Assembly: GCA_022447605.1 (NCBI GenBank)
Contig: JAKVBG010000019.1
Location: 1-64,000 of the forward strand
Direction of reading: 5' to 3'
DNA: 64,000 nt
From: Mariniblastus sp.
Lineage (GTDB): Bacteria; Planctomycetota; Planctomycetia; Pirellulales; Pirellulaceae
In this document: positions 63,597-64,000 of the stretch, piece by piece
Position numbering within the stretch: the first letter of the stretch is position 1
How the letters are laid out: the number at the start of each line of letters is the position of its first letter
Program-made: the position numbers and the translations under genes
Notes under the pieces: model-generated
Database searches by the model: none
Told to the model about the DNA's origin: nothing
What the model saw: only the letters and a program-made list of their open reading frames with translations

Positions 63597-64000
63597 TCAG
63601 GCATCTCGAAGTTGTTCAAACAACTTGTGGTAGTCCATGCGGAGCGCATTGCCAGTCGAGGGCTGCTCGTGAACATGGGGCACTTCGGCATCGGCTTCCG
63701 CGGCCCTGGCATTCAATTGCTCGGACCGGCTGATCACCAGCATGTCCCGATCATCCACCCTGGAATGACCGATCAATTCTTCTTCAACCGGCGTTTGCGT
63801 ATCGGACCACTCTTCGTTTACGACCGGGTTTGAGAGCGCCTCGGCCGGGTTCGTTTCACCCAACCCGTCCGCCTGATCTGCGTCGGTAAAACGGCGAATC
63901 TGTTCCAGCAATCTTTCTGCCTCACTCAAGGCATCTGTATCCGCATCCACCATTTCCGGCGTTTCCGGATCAACGGGATGGCCAGTCTCGCCGGAAAAAT
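63597..64000 (-). CDS. Acidic C-terminal part of a protein (partial at window end)
   Basis: The frame is open through the right edge, giving at least 133 residues. It ends YHKLFEQLRDA with a stop at 63597. The visible portion is acidic, with no membrane span (DADTDALSEAERLLEQIRRF, EEWSDTQTPVEEELIG), and looks like a cytosolic tail. It is upstream of the CpsD-like protein, so a Wzz/polysaccharide-export subunit is possible; no domain supports that directly. Confidence 0.5.
   Translation of the reverse strand, partial: FSGETGHPVDPETPEMVDADTDALSEAERLLEQIRRFTDADQADGLGETNPAEALSNPVVNEEWSDTQTPVEEELIGHSRVDDRDMLVISRSEQLNARAAEADAEVPHVHEQPSTGNALRMDYHKLFEQLRDA

Noticed and set aside
1-64000. tRNA, rRNA, CRISPR, IS elements or prophage
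   Set aside because: I looked for T-loop patterns, regular spaced repeats and transposase or integrase motifs and saw none.

Overview
The window looks like chromosomal DNA of a planctomycete, most likely of the Pirellulales/Rhodopirellula type. The evidence is the gene content: formylglycine-type sulfatases, a PSD1-type cytochrome (DUF1549/DUF1553) paired with a DUF1501 protein, an SdrD-B/FG-GAP surface protein carrying the planctomycete 'LEPR' N-terminal motif, many Tat-type N-termini, a free-standing RNA polymerase alpha-CTD protein and a PqqD-M50-HlyD fusion. Genes are short transcription units on both strands with many stop-to-stop or start-to-stop contacts. I saw no rRNA, tRNA, CRISPR array, insertion sequence or prophage.

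Layout. 1-5 kb: the tail of a sulfatase, an RluA-type pseudouridine synthase, a queuosine-tRNA mannosyltransferase-like protein, a cupin, a sulfotransferase, truB and a small coiled-coil protein. 5-9.4 kb: a minus-strand Tad secretion block (tadA-tadB-tadC plus a secreted protein) closed by a terminator. 9.4-10.4 kb: a region with a nested multi-stem fold (candidate RNA) beside the alpha-CTD protein. 10.4-20 kb: a PcrA-type helicase, a SIMPL protein, a three-gene minus-strand operon of arrestin-like/membrane proteins and a P-loop ATPase, a PQQ-propeller protein, a CmoB-like methyltransferase and transketolase. 20-34 kb: secreted and membrane accessory genes including GH51 arabinofuranosidase, a methyltransferase, a degenerate beta-lactamase-like hydrolase and a sulfatase. 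34-42 kb: two small Cys-rich secreted proteins, an M49 peptidase, a GNAT gene with no obvious start codon, the M50 fusion, a GT2 glycosyltransferase and a Nudix hydrolase. 42-64 kb: the LEPR surface protein, a WD40 protein, acs, an M19 dipeptidase-DUF6807 fusion, a VOC protein and polyprenol-phosphate mannosyltransferase pair, hydrolases, an HD protein, a metallophosphoesterase, the PSD1/DUF1501 pair, an esterase and the end of an exopolysaccharide-type locus.

Most notable result: two genes that ordinary gene calling breaks are readable as selenoproteins. At 30601-30861 an 86-residue SelW/Rdx-family protein has a C-P-T-UGA motif (CxxU) and a 7-bp hairpin with an AGUUA loop 17 nt after the UGA. 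At 21911-23314 a secreted thioredoxin-like protein has one in-frame UGA (codon 81), then more than 1.1 kb of open frame in the same phase. A hairpin there has a GCA-GUC-UGC apex very like that of the E. coli fdhF SECIS. Together they imply that this organism decodes UGA as selenocysteine. The selenium genes themselves (selA, selB, selC, selD) are not in the window.
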